A stretch of DNA of 64,000 nucleotides from Alectoria sarmentosa (lineage: Eukaryota; Ascomycota; Lecanoromycetes; Lecanorales; Parmeliaceae). Where the stretch lies: the NCBI GenBank assembly GCA_009733775.1, contig WOGZ01000019.1, positions 1-64,000 of the forward strand, given 5' to 3'. Below, in pieces: positions 34,401-45,717 of the stretch (positions within the stretch are counted from its first letter, which is position 1; every line of letters starts with the position of its first letter). Made by a program: the position numbers and the translations under genes. The notes under the pieces were generated by a model. It ran no database searches. It was given only the letters and a program-made list of their open reading frames with translations, and had not been told where the DNA came from.

Positions 34401-36368
34401 TTGGCACAGGCGATCCAAGTTGGCTTGCCGTGACAGAATGCCTTAGAAGACTTTGCTCTTTGCGCTCCGCTCGAGCTTCTTGTGGATGATTGAAGCGGAA
34501 GATATGGAAGTCTCCTAGGATGACACGGTTTCCACTGCGAAGTCTCGTCGGCTTATCCATACGAAGTCCGTTTACCATGATTGCAGCACCATCTCGCGGC
34601 ACTAACGTGACATATCCGTCAACGTTTTCAAACGTACAGTGATCTTTCATAATCTTGGATCCGTTCAATCGGATCTCCGAAGTGGTGCCTGGATCTTCGA
34701 CATTGCCTACAGCTGTTGTCCCTGGCTTAATGTTGTACACCAGACATTCCGCGAGTAGTGGATCGTCGCTGAGATTGACAAGATGAGGTATCCTCTTGGG
34801 CGTTGAGACTCCAACGAATCCTTTCTCGATACTGATACCGAGTTCTTCAAGAGCAGCTTCTCGTTCTCTGTGTATTTGCTCAGTCTTCTCCAGTTTCTCT
34901 TCCCACGTCTGATTCAGATCTTCGTATAGCTTCTCTGACTGGTTAAGCTGCTCCGCAATGTCTGCCTTTGACACACGTTTTATTGTTCCATCTGCTTGGG
35001 TAATGGAGACGATTTGCTGGTCCAAAGGCGTATCTGGAGCATACTGTTCTTCCGCAATGCCACCAGAAGTAGCACCACTGCCCAATTTGGATCTCAGCTG
35101 GGCCAACTCCTCTTTCAACTCTCTTATCATGCGAGCATTCGGATCTTCATTGACAACTGCATGATTCTTGATACGTTTGGCGGAATCAGCGTATCTCAGA
35201 GTGCTTAGAGTCTCTTCGAAATTGATGTCTGCAGGGGAGATAGCCGCAATCATGGCTGTCATACTATTGCCGCCTAGCGAGTCCTTCAACAGCCACGTCA
35301 AGACCGAGTCTCTGTACGGTACCATTGACATATTCTTCTTCTTGCCCATAGACAAGTCTGCCAACGCCGCAATGACTCGTCCAAGGGTTGACAAGGAGCG
35401 ATTGATCTCCGCCCCTTCTTTTAGCCGAGCTCCTATTGCGCCCGTCGAGGTCGCTCTTTCAGAGCCTGCAAGATCCACCAGACTGATCTTGGCGACTTTC
35501 TCAGTGTCCATCCGCGTCTCTACATCATGCCTCTTCTGGGTCACAGTCAAGGTGAAGACTGCATGAGATCGACTTGAGGTCTCGTTCATGCTTGTGGCAG
35601 CCACGGTTCGCGCCTTATTTCCCTCATCCATCAGATGCTCAATTTCCTGGAATGATCTAACAGCTAGTTTTGCAAGATCCTCGACATATGGTCCCGTAGA
35701 TGGATGCTCTCGGACCTTGAGATTGCCTTTGGTGGCAGGGTTGAGGAGATCTCGAACTCGCTCATTGTAAATTTCTAGATAGGAGACCTCAACTGTACAT
35801 GTGAGATTCTTATCTTTCTGTAACTCTGTAATCCTTTGAAACATATTCTGACAGATTTTTGGTATGACTCCAGCCTCTTCTCCGTATCCCATCATACTGT
35901 ACGACTTCCCAGATCCTGTCTGACCGTAGGCGAAGATGCAGTTGTTATATCCTTGAAACTTTGATTTTTTGCGGTCAGCTCAGATGCACACCGAAAAATT
36001 TAGACTTGGTGAAGGAATCACTCGAAACGGGAGACTCACAGCGTTGTCAAGGAGAGGAGTACCCAAGTCTCTGTAAAGGCTATCCTGACCAGCGAAATTC
36101 TTGTCGTTGCGATCAAAACTCCAGTAGCTTCGATCGAACGCAAATGATTTCTGCCCATCAGTTCCCTTGCCTCCCTTTCGCATCCGTTCTTCGGCTTCTG
36201 GTGGAGGCACAAGTATTGTTTGGTTGCCATCCATCTTCACCACGCATTTTGCTCGCCGGTCCACCTCCCTGCCATTGAAAGGCCGTACTGGAATTTGTCA
36301 GTCAAATCCACAGTTCACTCGAAGAGCTGCTCACCCCGAACAACCACCTTGATGTTTCCTCCGGCCAT
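31420..36368 (-). CDS. Kinesin-3 motor protein (KIF1A/UNC-104/UncA type)
   Basis: Three exons on the minus strand: 36368-36335, 36287-36040, 35958-31420 (4821 nt, 1606 aa). Kinesin-3 moves early endosomes and other vesicles toward microtubule plus ends. The motor starts GNIKVVVRVRPFNGREVD, rebuilt by the first splice. The P-loop AYGQTGSGKS is near 106-113, after the second splice (FQGYNNCIFAYG). Switch I is NETSSRSHAVF and switch II is LVDLAGSERA. A neck and coiled-coil segment follows, then an FHA domain near 490-590 (SKIMKDHCTFENVDG, LRSGNRVILGDFHIFRFNHP), the kinesin-like region, and a C-terminal PH domain near 1490-1600 (VLLKSSFLLTPN to WLFAARSEEEKGRWVLAID). This order is diagnostic of kinesin-3, and length fits fungal UncA. 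Confidence 0.94.
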
Positions 36369-36876
36369 GATGTCTTTTGGGCAGTAACATTGAGCTCTTA
36401 GGATTGGCCTTGCTAGGCTTCGAGGACATGATACTGTAACATAGTAGCTCGGCTTCGACAAAGAATCTTCCCAGACTTGGAGACCATGAGAGTGAGACTA
36501 TGATACTGTTTGTGACTTTGTAAATAGAGATCGAGGCAACGTGGGTTTTGGCAGGACGCGGATACCTGCCCCTAGAGCTGCCGGTAGCGGCGGCAAAGCA
36601 GCCCTATGAAGCCTAAAGTACGAGCCCTATGACGCGCACCCTGGGGGGGGGCCCTTAAAAATGTAACCCGACCAGCCCGCCGTGACGAGAGGAATTTCTT
36701 TGATGGATCACAGCATATCATGGCTAAGCACTGCGACACGGTATCTCTCACATACAGGCTCTCTAAGTTGTAAGGCTTCATTGAAGGTTCCGTACATCAC
36801 AATTCTTCCTACTACCGAGCGCGGAATATCAACGCTTTGAAGAAGACGCCGAAGGAATATCGTCAACATCGTCAGT
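36369..36876. promoter_or_regulatory. divergent promoter region, kinesin-3 / PX protein
   Basis: About 510 bp between the divergent starts. It contains a run of nine G followed by CCCTTAAAAATG near 36642-36662, loosely like the G/C-run stretch near 18030. No defined motif was recognised. Confidence 0.5.
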
Positions 36877-39800
36877 ATGTCGTCTATGAAGAGAAAAAAC
36901 CTCGACGGGACTATACAAGAATTGAATGTCGGCCCCAATCATGTCACTCAACGCCAGAACGACCATTCTCTACCTGGCAGACCCAAGAACGAAGCAAGCC
37001 CAAGCTCAAAGGATTCAGAACCGCCGCTGGGGCAAACCCTTACAGGAAAACAAGAACATTATCTCAAGAGAGAATTGTTGTCGGGACAGGTGATCTATGA
37101 GATTTCAGAGCTAGCGTCCACCACCGCTCTCCAGCGATTCGGAGCGCCTTTCAGGTCAGAGTTTGGAGAGATCGCCCCAGTCGACTCAGATCTACCCATA
37201 CTCCGATATATCTTCGTTCATCATGTCCGTAACTTCCCATTTCTGGATCAGGCTAGGGAGAAAGAGTTCTGGCAGGATAAGCTGCAAGTGTTTCTAGAAA
37301 GTTTTGCCGGCAAACATATCTCGTCTAGCGAAGATAGACTGGAAGAGACCAAGAGGAGGAAACTGGCGATGAAGGCCCAGAAGTTGGTGGAATTGATGAT
37401 GGTATCTGGCATACCTACGGCTTCTGGCTATGAGGAACGTATACGCTTCTCAGAGCTTGAAGTGGTGGACAGGGGCGCCAATGAACAAGGCTTATTAGTG
37501 AACGCGCCTGAGGGCAATTCGATCAATGGCTGGGATGTGAACGTAGCTGGCGTCAGAACAACGTCTGTGAAGCGGACAGTGAGATATCATCAGCATGCGG
37601 TAATGATATCCCACAATTCACACTGCACTTGAGGAATATACTGACCGAATTTAGGAGTTCCTAATACGAGTCAAACAAGAAGGCCAACCAGATATCTACG
37701 TAGGTCGAAGATATGGAGAATTCTCTAAATTGCACAAGCGCCTGCGAACCGAGCTTCCAGGGAAAGTACTAGCTCCATTACCCCGAAAGAATAAAAGCCA
37801 CACGACGTCAACGTTCCTCGGCGCTGGTGGCGATGATGATGCTTCATCAGTCTCATCAGTATCTACCCAAAATACTCAAGCAACAGGTCCAGATGAGGGT
37901 AGCTCATTCCGTCATTTGATGGGAAGGGGACATTCTCGCTCTGCGTCAGCACAGTCGCGTTCACCAAGAGCTTCTGGCGATTTCTCAAAGGTTGTATTGT
38001 ACCGAGAGGATCAACGAGTCTCCTTGAGAGCCTTTTTGCGGACATTTCTCCAAAACCCACAAATAGCCGAGTCAAAGGCAATGCAAGAATTCCTTACAGG
38101 TCACTCTGTCAAACTTAATGAAGAAGAGATGAATGATATTGAGAAGCGGAAAACCATGGACGAGAAACGGATTGAAGAACAGAAACGGTTTTACGAGATT
38201 GCAAGAGAACGTGCCAGGGAGTTGGACATTTACATGGAGAGATTCAGGCGGGACATTGTAGAGCGCAGTACGCCACAGTCCATGCAGTGTTCCGGAGGAA
38301 GACTAACAAGATACGCAGATGGACTCACTAGGTTGTTCAAGGAGATTAAAGATAAAGAAAGGATTGCTGATTTGAGCGTGGAGTACCAAAAGTTTGCAGA
38401 ATGGCTGCGAATAGAGTATGTGATCAACTGGGAATTGACCTCTCATTGACGCTTTCCCAGGGTTGCCGCAACAATCTATCACGTCTTCCTTGCGGAGGAC
38501 AACTCTCCAGAGCTCTTGGCGCAAGCTAAACGCATACATTCTATGATACCATATGCGGCATTAAAGCAAGTCATACGGTTTGCCAACCCAGCAGCAGTGA
38601 TGAGCGGTGTTCTCGACCTTTTCCTCGCACAGCCCTTCGGCACACGGTCTCTTGCGCAACGAATTTTTGGCCTGGCCCTCAACGACGGCATCAAGTCATT
38701 TCAAAAATCAATAGACTCCCTAATGCTCAAAATCAACGATCCGATACTTTGTGAGAAGCTGAAACGCTTTTGTAATGCTGATGAAGATACGAAGAACGAG
38801 ATACGAAGCGAAGCTGTCTCTGAAGATATCGATTTAATAGTGGCCATATTACGGTCCGAGAAGTTCGCCCCAGATTTGACGCCGCAACAGATAGGAACGG
38901 TTTTCAATGCTTTTGTTGCTTGGAATAATGCCGTAGAAAATGTGAGCAGCCATACAAAGACCAGTCAATTGACTGACCATCCACAGATCGATGAGGAGAT
39001 GAAGCAGGGTGCCCAACTCTTCGCCTATTTCAAACAGCTCCTAAAGATGTACACTCGGCAGCGCGACAAAGCCCAAATGCTCTCCGTGATCGAAGAGCCT
39101 GTCACCCTCCACCTCTTCCGCGACCTCTTCACCATTTTCTACGAACCCCTCGTCCGCGTCTACAAATCTGCCAATGTCTATAACTCCGTTACCGACTTCG
39201 CTTCTTTTGCCGACGATATGTTTTCCGTCCTCACCACCGCTCAAAGGCAAGACGTATCCGCCGATCCAAATCAGACAGTCCAATCCTTCATTGACCTCTG
39301 CGCTCGGCATCAGGACAATTTCTATAAATTCGTCCACGAAGTCCACATCCACGATAACGGCCTCTTCACCCAACTAATGGGCTGGCTAGAGGGCATCCTC
39401 GAATTCCTCCGACACGGCCCCAAAGGAGGGAAATTAGACATGAATGCCCTCTTCCAGGGCGCTGTCGACGTAGGCAACATCAACAAACAAAGTGCCATCG
39501 CCGAAATTAACGCCTTGATCAAATGGCAAGGCGAGCGCAAGAAATGGCACCAAGACAAAACGCGCCAGAAAATGGCCGCCGACTCCACCTCCTCTCCCAA
39601 TGGAGGTCCCACGCCGCCAGGCTCAGCTACGTTCAGAACCAGTGATTTCGGTCTTAACGAGGCTGACGTGGCGGATTTGCAGGACGATGAAGACAGCGAT
39701 GAAGACGAGGAAGATGAACAGGATGACGCTGACCCTATCGCTGGCGAGCGGAAACGAAGAGCAAAACAAGCTGATAGGTTGCGGAGAACGGCTGGGGAGC

Positions 39801-39880
39801 CGCTGAAACCGGATGTCAGTGAGCTGGTGGGAATGAGAGGAGGATTCCTTGCGATGCTTCGGATGGTACTTGCAGATTGA
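36877..39880 (+). CDS. PX-domain protein, Lec1/YPR097W family
   Basis: Four exons: 36877-37599, 37655-38415, 38461-38941, 38987-39880 (2859 nt, 952 aa). The order is an N-terminal PX-associated domain (residues about 55-200, for example LPILRYIFVHHVRNFPFLDQ), a PX domain from about 225 (VKRTVRYHQHA, then EFLIRVKQEGQPDIYVGRRY) interrupted by a Ser-rich loop, a charged helical stretch (EKRKTMDEKRIEEQKRFYEI), and a large C-terminal helical domain ending in an acidic run before LVGMRGGFLAMLRMVLAD. This matches yeast YPR097W (Lec1), a lipid-binding protein linked to membrane contact and lipid homeostasis. Intron 3 (38942-38986, 45 nt, GTGAGC to CACAG) is a multiple of three with no stop, so the frame is also open unspliced. 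The splices at 37599 and 38415 rebuild conserved text. Confidence 0.85.
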
Positions 39881-42429
39881 AATGTGTTATGACACGACGA
39901 AACGAATTAAAGGAATGGTGGTAATGGCAAGAGCTTGCGTGGCTGTGGTGCATATTAGATTCTCAGACGCAGTACTCTATGAATGAGCATAGCATACACG
40001 GGTAGACGTGTCATGGAGATATCAAACTGTCGTGACAACTACGTTCAGATTCATTCATGAGATGCAACCTGGCAAGGCAGCCGTATGCACACATCACTTT
40101 ACCCAGACTCGCTGCGTACTTCAGTTCCTAGAATGGATGGAATAATTCAGAATTGTGGCGTGGAAGGTAGACTTGCTGTCAAGCTTGACCACGGGTGCAC
40201 CAGGTGGAAGCAACACGATGATTATGCATCCCAGGATCATGCAACGATTATCTTCTTGCACATCATCATGAGTCCACCGCTCTCAATTGCTGTATATCTA
40301 GACCAATTGCGAAGCATCTAGATCAAGCCACTCCTAGGAAATCTCCAGCCGAGATACTCTGGACATGCTTCACACCCTTCCTCCCTTCCTGAATGAATGT
40401 ATGATACCCCCCACCTTTCCCCCATCGCCGTCCTGTCAAGACAGTGCCCCCTTACCATAATGCCCATGCCCAACCTTCGACAATCTTCGTCTAACTGTCG
40501 GCTGAAAACGACATTTGTGATTAGAATCAATTTCCCCAATGCGGTTTTGCAGGCAACGAGTTGCCAATTACAGAAGACATAAATTCTCATCCGGTAACGA
40601 GATGCATAGGCCTACTTCCGTCTCTCCACACTCTCCTGTAGGTGAGCTGCAACCGTAGACTGTGCGGGAGGAGGAAGAATCAGCATGCAACATTTTCCAT
40701 CAACGATGCGAGAGGGGATGAGAGCGCCGGAGAGGAGAGTGAGAGCGCGAGAAGCGCAACATGATTACGTACCAGCACAGCTTCCATCTGAATCCACAAA
40801 CAAAGCACTCCCAGCGCTCCCAGTGTCACCGTGGATACTTTTGCCTGAGAAGTAGATCGAGTCGATGTAATTTTGACAGTTGTAGTCGGAGTACCTTTTG
40901 GTCGACCATCAGTCACTCTCTTTGAAAAAGAAAACCCCCAACAACAATGTGCGTTGTGGCAGTGTAGTGCCGGCGAGGGAGAATACCAGTTGACCTCCAG
41001 GGCGGTTGCAGTGCCCTGGAAGAAAGCCGTGCCTAGGGAGATGATGGTGGTGGAATATATTGTTCCGATGGATGATTTGAGTTTGGATGGGTTAATGCAG
41101 CTGAAGTTGTGCTGAGGAGAATTGCTGATGAGGATAATGTTTCTTGGACAATGGGAAAGCTGGTGGTACATATACCCAAAATTCGAGGATAGCAACCAAG
41201 AACAGCTAGACTTATTGGGAAAGCAGACCAAGACAAGGGAAATGATCTATCCTTGATGAAGGAATAACAAAAGATGGTCTGCTGACGGCGTCTCGCCGTT
41301 TGCATGAGCTTTTTTTTTTCGACGAGGCGACCGCTGACCAAACGTTTGTCAACTCTATAATGCGTATGAACATGGTGCCTAGAGATTCCATTCCCAATAT
41401 AGCTAACCTACAATGGCATATGGCGTCTGCAGCATACATATAGATGTCTACTCATTCAAGTGAAAACCAGCGAGTTTTGCTTGACTAGGGAAGAACATGC
41501 AGCTATCAGCACGACGACCGCCTCAAGCTCTGCTTGTAGAGCAAACGTAAGACAATTTGGGAGTGAGATATTTACTCGACTCGGTGAAGATTCTCGGAGA
41601 AGATAAATCACATGACTAGACATCTTTTAGCACGAACGAACATAACGAAGTCGTATAGTCAGACTGCATAAGATTTTCATCCATGATCACTAACTCTACA
41701 TCACATTGAAGATCCACGATCGCTGTGGGCAATGGACTGGCACGTGTGTCAGAAGAAATTGAGCCAAATCAGTAGATGTTCGTCTTTTCTTATTGAAGGC
41801 TTCAAGCTCATACTTCTGAGCTAGGGAAAACCTTCATGCGTATGAATTGTCTTCGATGGATCAAGAGCGCGAGAAGAGTTTCAAGGTTTAGCTGACTTGG
41901 ATCGGTCGGCCAATAGACGAACATATTGGGGTGTTCTGGATGCGCTTCTCCAATCACTCGAGGCATTGTCACTCTTGTTTCCTAAGTCGGACACAGACAA
42001 GGCCAAAGGATTCTTCTTGGGAGTAAGCACTGAGGCTCTAACAAGATCATGTGAGTTGGCTCGGACGACTCAGCTCCTATGAGGTGGCGACTCAGACAGA
42101 TAGCAGGGTATTCGGTACATGACATGTCGAGACTGTCCTGCTAATGAAGCCTTGATGCAATTTATTCGTCCGAGACGCCTTCCCAAAGACTGTCAGCGCT
42201 GTCAATACCCTCGCATACCTCCCGCCGTTAGCAAAATACGAATTGGCTTCGGGGAGCTAATACGAAGGACAGTAGAGTAATCGTGTGGCTCGAAGCATGG
42301 CGAGGGTGATGGATGCACAGAATGGTGGATTGGGAGGGAGACAGGGGAGAAAGTGGTATGTCTAGACACTCTCCTTCCGCTTACTTCGAGGGTCTCCCGT
42401 CGATTTTGTTGATTTGCAAAAATACGAGT

Positions 42430-42495
42430 AAACGTAAAAAGAATAAAAAGAAATAAAAGGAATAAAAAGAATCAAAGGAATCAAAAGAATAAAAT
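42430..42495 (+). repeat. A-rich imperfect repeat (AAAAGAAT-like units)
   Basis: Repeated AAAAGAATAAAAGGAATC-type units of about 8-10 bp in a purine-only tract. It is simple-sequence expansion within the gene-poor block. Confidence 0.8.
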
Positions 42496-42640
42496 GTATG
42501 CAGCATGAGAGGTGCGTTACTACATAGCCGACGGAACGAGGGGAAGTCACAGAATAGATCGCCGGCGACGCTGCCAAGCCTCCAACCCAAAATGGCTACC
42601 GTAGGTGCAAATTTCAACGACATCTACCTTACTCGACCAT

Positions 42641-42643
<3 letters not shown>

Positions 42644-42678
<35 letters not shown>
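42644..42678 (+). repeat. GA dinucleotide microsatellite
   Basis: About seventeen uninterrupted GA units. It is a simple repeat in the gene-poor block. Confidence 0.95.
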
Positions 42679-42679
<1 letters not shown>

Positions 42680-43790
42680 AACAATGACAAACTGCACGGA
42701 AGTCTGAAATTGCACTGCATCATGGGCCTTGTGTTCGCTGGTGGTATTTAATAGTATCGAGGTTCGATTCCTAATGGCGCTGGCCCAATGCTGTAGCTGT
42801 TTTTTATTTTCTTCTTGGACTTGAGTCTTGGAGCCGATGGATTGAGGTGAGAGGAAAGGGGCAATCCGCAGGGACAGAAACCCCACTGAAACGCCTCCAA
42901 AGAATGTAACCTCGGAATGGATGGCGAAGCCTCCTCAATCATGATACCTCGAGACCGCTCCGGCATGATTGAGTGAGGGTATTGCCATTTGCCAATGTCT
43001 AAATTCGTATTCGCCTGCGACCCGTCGAGATATCCCGCGTGAAGCGCCAACTGCAGCATCGGCCAACTGCACTCCCAATTGAGTTGGACGACTTGAATGA
43101 TTGTCCTGGGATTTCAATCCACAACTAGTTCCTCTACTTGCCCTCTTTCTTGGTTTCATTCTGCATCTGCGAGCGCCATGGCTCCGGCCGCTCCTCTGGT
43201 TGGATCCTCACACTCATTCCCTGCCTTGTTCATATTATAGGGGCAAGTCTCCAGCTCGCCACCTTGCACAGCGAGGGATCCATGTTTTATTTAATAGGAA
43301 GTAGAGTCGAAAGAAAGCATGGGCTTTAGGCCATGATGCCAGGATCCGATCAAGGAGAGACGTAATGTCTCCTCGTCCTGTCAACTGCCCAAACCTGCTG
43401 ACCGTGAAAACTCTCATGTGCATTCTGACTCGTGAAAGCGGTCTCAAGGATAGGCCGCCAACAAAATTATTGCACCAAGGGGATGCGTGGCGCTGGGCTT
43501 CTGCACGCCGAAGACTCCTAGGATTATTTTTATCAATCCGCTCAAGAGGGACACTCTCTGCATCCAACGGACTCGAACGCTACATAGCGTGCATAATCGT
43601 GAGGGGATGGTGTGTTTCTATACACCAGTCAATCTTTGGATTCACATTACATTCTATTGCCGTTAGCATACGATCGCTGCTGGCTGAGATGCTCATCCCA
43701 AAGGTAATACTTTCAATCATCCACTTCCCCTCCCTTCAGCGCCGTATCTTACAAGTCAGCAAGCCTTTCGATATCTTTCCACCAAACCCG

Positions 43791-44731
43791 TCAGTAGCAA
43801 CCCAAACCAGCATGCTTTCCCCTCGCAGCCAACACCAACCTCGTCATCACCCTCCCTAGATCTCCCAGCCCAGCCATCGTCCCCTCATCCCTCACCGTCC
43901 TCCTCACTCGCCTTAAGTCTCCATCCGCCCTCTGATTTTCCAGCATCTCCCTCACCAGATCCGTACCCACAGTCCCAGCCTGACAGCTACAGCTGTCACA
44001 TTCGGCTGCTCCTTTGATGAAACGAGTGTAAGATGGTTGACGGCCCCTATGGCGTCACAAAATCCATCCTCAATCGAGTCGGAGGATGTGAAGACGATGC
44101 GATCATTTATCTTTCATAGTTCGGGCAAAGCGGCTCATATTAACCGTTAAGTGCCAGACAGGTTCACGGCAAACCTTCTCTCCCATTCTTCTATGCTCGT
44201 TCCTGAAAGATTACCCACCTGACCGAGAGCCCTGTGGTTGAGGAGGAGAGCGCTGAGACTGAATGGTTTCGGAGTCAGAATGTCTCTTCAAGGATCAGAG
44301 TTGAGTCACGAAACAGATTCCGGGAGTCTTCACTACTGCGACAAGTCTCGCAACTCAAAAAACGGTACTGATCAGGAAGACACGGCTCGAAAAGACGACT
44401 CACCGGCCTTATGGGCTGCCTGCTGTAGAAACAATGCTTTCTGCGCTTGAAGGGGAAGATGCATCTCCGGAGACATAGGACGCTGGCTGGGGTATGCAGA
44501 TTAAAATTCCTCGAGAGGATCGACGGTGTGGTCGACGAGAAGGACATTGCAGGAGAGAGCAAGCGAGAGTAGATGTGTAGCAATTGCGTGGCGTATGCCT
44601 GTGGAGAAAGGTCAAAGTGTCAGTAGCTTGATCTTTGGGGTCTCATACGATGCGAGAGAATGTATGATATCTAGGGACGGAGCTTGCGCACCTCTTGATA
44701 CATCGGTTACAATGATGTTTTTGGTGGCCAT
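43791..44731 (-). pseudogene. short-chain dehydrogenase/reductase, decayed
   Basis: On the minus strand an SDR can be followed across several frames. It starts MATKNIIVTDVSRG at 44731. A normal intron follows (GTGCGC to CCACAG), then IRHAIATHLLSLALSCNVLL and EEF, with a premature TAA. In another frame ASYVSGDASSPSSAESIVST continues. After a 145-nt introner (44259-44403) comes LLLNHRALGQVGNLSGTSIE followed by EWERRFAVNLSG, then a stop; next RIVFTSSDSIEDGFCDAIGA and NVTAVAVR; then, after another shift, TVGTDLVREMLENQ to the stop at 43791. These are the ordered NAD(P)-binding, NHG-like, catalytic-serine and C-terminal blocks of small fungal SDRs of the sepiapterin/benzil reductase type. The usual Gly pattern and the Tyr-x-x-x-Lys pair are lost. 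At least two frameshifts and two stops make it non-functional. Confidence 0.75.
44259..44403 (-). mobile_element. introner-like element A (in SDR pseudogene)
   Basis: Read on the minus strand it is 145 nt with GT-AG ends. It begins GTGAGTCGTCTTTTCGAGCC and ends CTGACTCCGAAACCATTCAG. It aligns along its whole length with the third TSPO intron (also 145 nt), at roughly four fifths identity by eye. Shared interior blocks include GTCTTCCTGATCAG, GCGAGACTTGTCGCAG and CGTGACTCAA. TTGCGA and TCGCAG can form a short hairpin around GACTTG. The host gene is unrelated to TSPO. Confidence 0.85.
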
Positions 44732-45717
44732 GGTGGCTATGGTCTGGAAAAGGAGAGGAGGAAAAAAGAAGATGAAAAAGAGCAAGATGAAAAGCAAGGG
44801 GCATAAGTGGGGACGTCATACTGAATGGTGACAAGTATTAGCGCCTTTCAGGCAATCCGCTTCATCGAAAATACTTACTAGGGAAAGCAACGGGATAGAA
44901 AGCAAATAGAAGGGGAAACATATGGCAACGTCACCCTCAAGCTAGCAAGCTGCTGCGCAAACCGGTAAATCAGGGATGCAATTTTCGGAATTGCAATATG
45001 ACAACCACGGCTTCACGCCTCAAAAACCAATCGCATTAGCATTTCGCAGATAACGGCCTCCTCCTTCCTTGACTGAAAGGAACCTTGTTGCATAGATCTT
45101 GTCAATGGGGCTTAAAGGTGCGCGAGATTTCAACCATGTGTCAAAGGCTCGTGGAAAAAGGCAAATATTCATGCCTGGCTGTTCTGCAACAGCGAGGCCT
45201 ACGGAATTCTAGCCGTCTATTGGAAGCGAGTCGAAAGGAGATCGAAAGGAGAGAACCACTACTTTTACTCTCATCAAACAAACACGGCTCGTGTAGCCAA
45301 AATTAGCAACAAGACGAACAAGGGCTTAGAAATGTGTGGGATAGGGCAAAGACAAATAAACAAATAAACAGCGACGCATGTAGGAAGATGCAAACGCAGA
45401 TAGACAACGACACGAATGAGTGATAGCAAAAAGCGCAGGCACCATGAATGTATCATGCTCTGTTTTGGGTCTCAATGTCTGCTAAAGACCTAGCTCGCTG
45501 GATCTCCGAGACCGAAGCAGTTCCACAACCATCTATGACCCGGGTAAAAGCACAGTCAAGGTTCATGCATGCATGCAACATGAAAGCCAAAAGGCTGCTA
45601 GCCATTCAACACAGCAACCGCAAAGGTTTGGAAGGTGAAGGGATCTGAAATTGCTCCTGTCAAGCCAATTGAGGAGCAAGATCAGCGCAAGCTTTCAGGA
45701 GAGGACACGCGGGCAGC
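44732..45717. other. intergenic: SDR remnant upstream, ARS2 downstream
   Basis: About 990 bp. It includes a purine-rich stretch (44750-44800) and unrecognised short ORFs. No gene is supported. Confidence 0.6.

Larger units (their letters stand above)
39881..43790. other. gene-poor block
   Basis: About 3.9 kb with no supported gene. The longest frame is a minus-strand one of 183 codons (40680-41231) that starts at TTG and matches nothing known to me; it ends in hydrophobic and Ser-rich text and could be a degraded secreted or membrane protein, but I cannot show it. Other contents are an A-rich imperfect repeat near 42430-42495 and a GA microsatellite at 42644-42678. The next feature is a decayed gene, so this looks like a region under weak constraint. 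Confidence 0.6.

Noticed and set aside
40680..41231. Minus-strand open frame of 183 codons
   Set aside because: It opens at TTG, has no recognisable domain and lies in a gene-poor block; kept only as a remark.
42735..42790. tRNA-like GGTTCGATTCC box
   Set aside because: The flanking bases cannot form a full T-stem (CGAGG against CCTAA), and no matching acceptor strand lies about 70 nt upstream.
43570..43600. tRNA B-box-like GTTCGAGTCC on the minus strand
   Set aside because: No acceptor, D or anticodon arm could be built around it.
44612..44834. Short hydrophobic minus-strand frames starting MLFILLFFIFFFPPLL
   Set aside because: They come from a purine-rich tract just upstream of the decayed dehydrogenase; the real start of that gene is the MATKN codon at 44731.
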